From: Candidatus Zixiibacteriota bacterium
GTDB lineage: Bacteria > Zixibacteria > MSB-5A5 > UBA10806
DNA: 64,000 bases
Direction of reading: 5' to 3'
NCBI GenBank assembly: GCA_024641335.1
Contig: JAHEDG010000008.1
Location: 19,821-83,820 of the forward strand
Position 1 is the stretch's first letter. Every line of letters begins with the position of its first letter. Under the pieces are notes generated by a model, which worked only from the letters and a program-made list of their open reading frames with translations, was not told the DNA's origin and did not search any database. A program made the translations under genes and the position numbers. Shown piece after piece: positions 62,756-64,000 of this stretch.

Positions 62756-62788
62756 GAGCCGCGATAGTGATTATCGCGGCTTCTTTTG
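62756..62788 (+). terminator. Rho-independent terminator after the second cupredoxin gene
   Basis: AGCCGCGATA (62757-62766) and TATCGCGGCT (62772-62781) around GTGAT, followed by TCTTTTGTT, a slightly broken U-run. Confidence 0.75.
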
Positions 62789-62884
62789 TTATTGAGAGTT
62801 GCGTCCGCTGGATTCCGTAATTATAATTACTTCCTGATCGCTGAATTTGTCCGCCCGATTTACGGGTTTTTGAACGGAGGAAAT

Positions 62885-64000
62885 ATGTTACCCATCGATT
62901 TTCATCTGCCCACGAAAATATTTTTCGGCCCCGGCCGAATAAACGAAACAGGCAGGCACGTAAAGCCGATCGGCGGTAAGGCAATGATCATAATCGGAAA
63001 ATCGTCCATGCGCGGATCTGGGACTCTCGATAAGTTGATCGATTCGCTCGGCAAGGCTGGGATAGACTCGATAGTTTTCGAGGGGATCGAGCCGAATCCC
63101 CGTCATACCACAGTCGACAAAGCCGCGGATATCGCTCGTGAAAAGGATCGAGATTTTATCATAGGCCTGGGAGGCGGCTCGGTGATGGACGCCGCCAAGG
63201 GGATCGCCCTGGCCGCCAAGACCGGGAACTCGGTCTGGGATTATGTCTATGCCGGGCCGGATAAGAAGCAGTTGCCTATAAGAAACGCGCTGCCTATAGT
63301 CTGCATACCGACCATAGCCGCCACCGGAAGCGAGGCCGATCCGGGAGGAGTCATCAGCAACTGGGAGACTCACGAGAAGACAACCATCTGGGGACCTCCC
63401 CTGTTTCCGACAGTATCGATAGTCGACCCGGAGCTGACTTTTACCTGTCCCGAGGAGTACACGATAGATGGCGGAGTCGATATAATCTCTCATGTCATCG
63501 AATCGTATTTCACAGGTGAGAAGGACGCCTATTTACAGGATCGATTCACAGAGTCGATTATCAGAACGGTGATTTATTATCTGCCGCGGGCAATCAGGAA
63601 CCCATCGGATATCGAGGCCCGCTCCCAGCTTTCCTGGTGTTCCACTTTAGCTCTCTCAGGCGTAATCAACTCCGGCCGGGGAGGGTCATTTCCGTTGCAC
63701 GGCCTGGAACACGCCGTGAGCGCTCACTACGATATCAGCCACGGGCGGGGACTGGCCCTGCTTCTGCCTGGCCTGATGGATTACACGGCCGAAACCAATC
63801 CGCGGAAATTCGTTGTTATGGGCCGCAACGTATTCGGCCTTTCGCTCGACGGTGACGATTTATACCATTCGGCCAAAATAAGTATCGATGCCATGAAAGG
63901 CTGGCTGGCGTCGATAGGACGGCTGCTGACGTTCGGCGACCTAAGTATTGATGATTCCAAATTCGAACTTATGGCCGATGATATAGTGAGATTATATATG
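62885..64000 (+). CDS. Iron-containing alcohol dehydrogenase, 3' end beyond the window
   Basis: 372 residues visible from ATG 62885 (CGGAGGAAAT upstream) to the window edge, no stop. It begins MLPIDFHLPTKIFFGPGRIN, with the NAD(P) motif IIGLGGGSVMDAAKGIALAA and PTIAATGSEADPGGVISN. The metal ligands are in GGVDIISHVIESYF (Asp and His), PLHGLEHAVSAHYD (His) and HGRGLALLLP (His). It resembles the YqhD/BdhA-type NAD(P)H-dependent butanol/aldehyde reductases. A cytosolic aldehyde-alcohol redox role is likely; the substrate is not defined. Stands alone after a terminator. Confidence 0.88.
   Translation, partial: MLPIDFHLPTKIFFGPGRINETGRHVKPIGGKAMIIIGKSSMRGSGTLDKLIDSLGKAGIDSIVFEGIEPNPRHTTVDKAADIAREKDRDFIIGLGGGSVMDAAKGIALAAKTGNSVWDYVYAGPDKKQLPIRNALPIVCIPTIAATGSEADPGGVISNWETHEKTTIWGPPLFPTVSIVDPELTFTCPEEYTIDGGVDIISHVIESYFTGEKDAYLQDRFTESIIRTVIYYLPRAIRNPSDIEARSQLSWCSTLALSGVINSGRGGSFPLHGLEHAVSAHYDISHGRGLALLLPGLMDYTAETNPRKFVVMGRNVFGLSLDGDDLYHSAKISIDAMKGWLASIGRLLTFGDLSIDDSKFELMADDIVRLYM

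Overview
The window reads as a chromosomal segment of a diderm, LPS-making bacterium of the FCB group. The best guess is candidate phylum Zixibacteria or a close relative. The grounds are a complete Kdo branch (kdsA, kdsB, kdsC, kdsD) with lptB/lptC and an LpxL-type acyltransferase, a C-terminal type IX-style sorting domain, secreted proteins ending in paired dockerin-like repeats, a DUF2723 membrane protein, and PlpD- and barrel-type outer-membrane proteins. Taxonomy is inference. No rRNA gene or CRISPR array was seen.

Layout. 1-7.7 kb is an accessory-looking stretch: a DUF1579 tail, a secreted sorting-domain protein, greA, a 1.85 kb island inserted at the 3' end of the tmRNA gene (a nuclease-like gene and a small secreted protein between 24-bp repeats), the tmRNA gene, a predicted barrel protein and two DUF2934 paralogues. 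Three palindromes with the core TCAGGT..ACCTGA are scattered here. 7.8-10 kb holds a DUF2167 membrane protein, a zinc-ribbon membrane protein and two tRNA-Lys genes. 10.1-12.8 kb has a Mut7-C PIN-type protein facing a GH57 glucanotransferase/amylase.

12.8-24.6 kb is a long minus-strand block. The upstream part, kdsB-pyrG-lipoprotein-kdsA-kdsC-kdsD-lpxL-lptC-lptB, turns CTP and arabinose 5-phosphate into CMP-Kdo, acylates lipid A and powers LPS export. It leads into rpoN-glpX-hpf-hprK. From 24.6 kb come two tandem GT-C-like membrane proteins, then a class V aminotransferase and a divergent pair of gene sets (NAD-dependent SDR versus serine palmitoyltransferase plus GNAT-like acyltransferase) that looks like a compact bacterial ceramide locus.

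32.8-46 kb carries mutM, two DUF3857/transglutaminase-like secreted proteins (one with a lost triad) and two paralogous copies of a four-gene membrane module (FN3/DUF6754-like protein plus three membrane proteins) on either side of a CBS-domain gene. I do not recognise a described function for this module. It is the best candidate here for an undescribed system. 46-64 kb has a CarA-like protein lacking the glutaminase residues, a DUF4159-DUF4175-TPR operon, a DUF2723/TPR protein that may start at AUU, a PlpD-like patatin autotransporter, a SpoU methyltransferase, two cupredoxin-dockerin proteins sharing a 500-nt repeat, and the first 372 codons of an iron-type alcohol dehydrogenase.

Regulation. 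Six protein genes have a promoter of the type TTGAnn-N17-TAnnnT or similar only 5-8 nt before the start codon and no Shine-Dalgarno sequence, which points to leaderless mRNAs. Genes inside operons mostly use ATGA/TAATG overlaps or clear Shine-Dalgarno sites.
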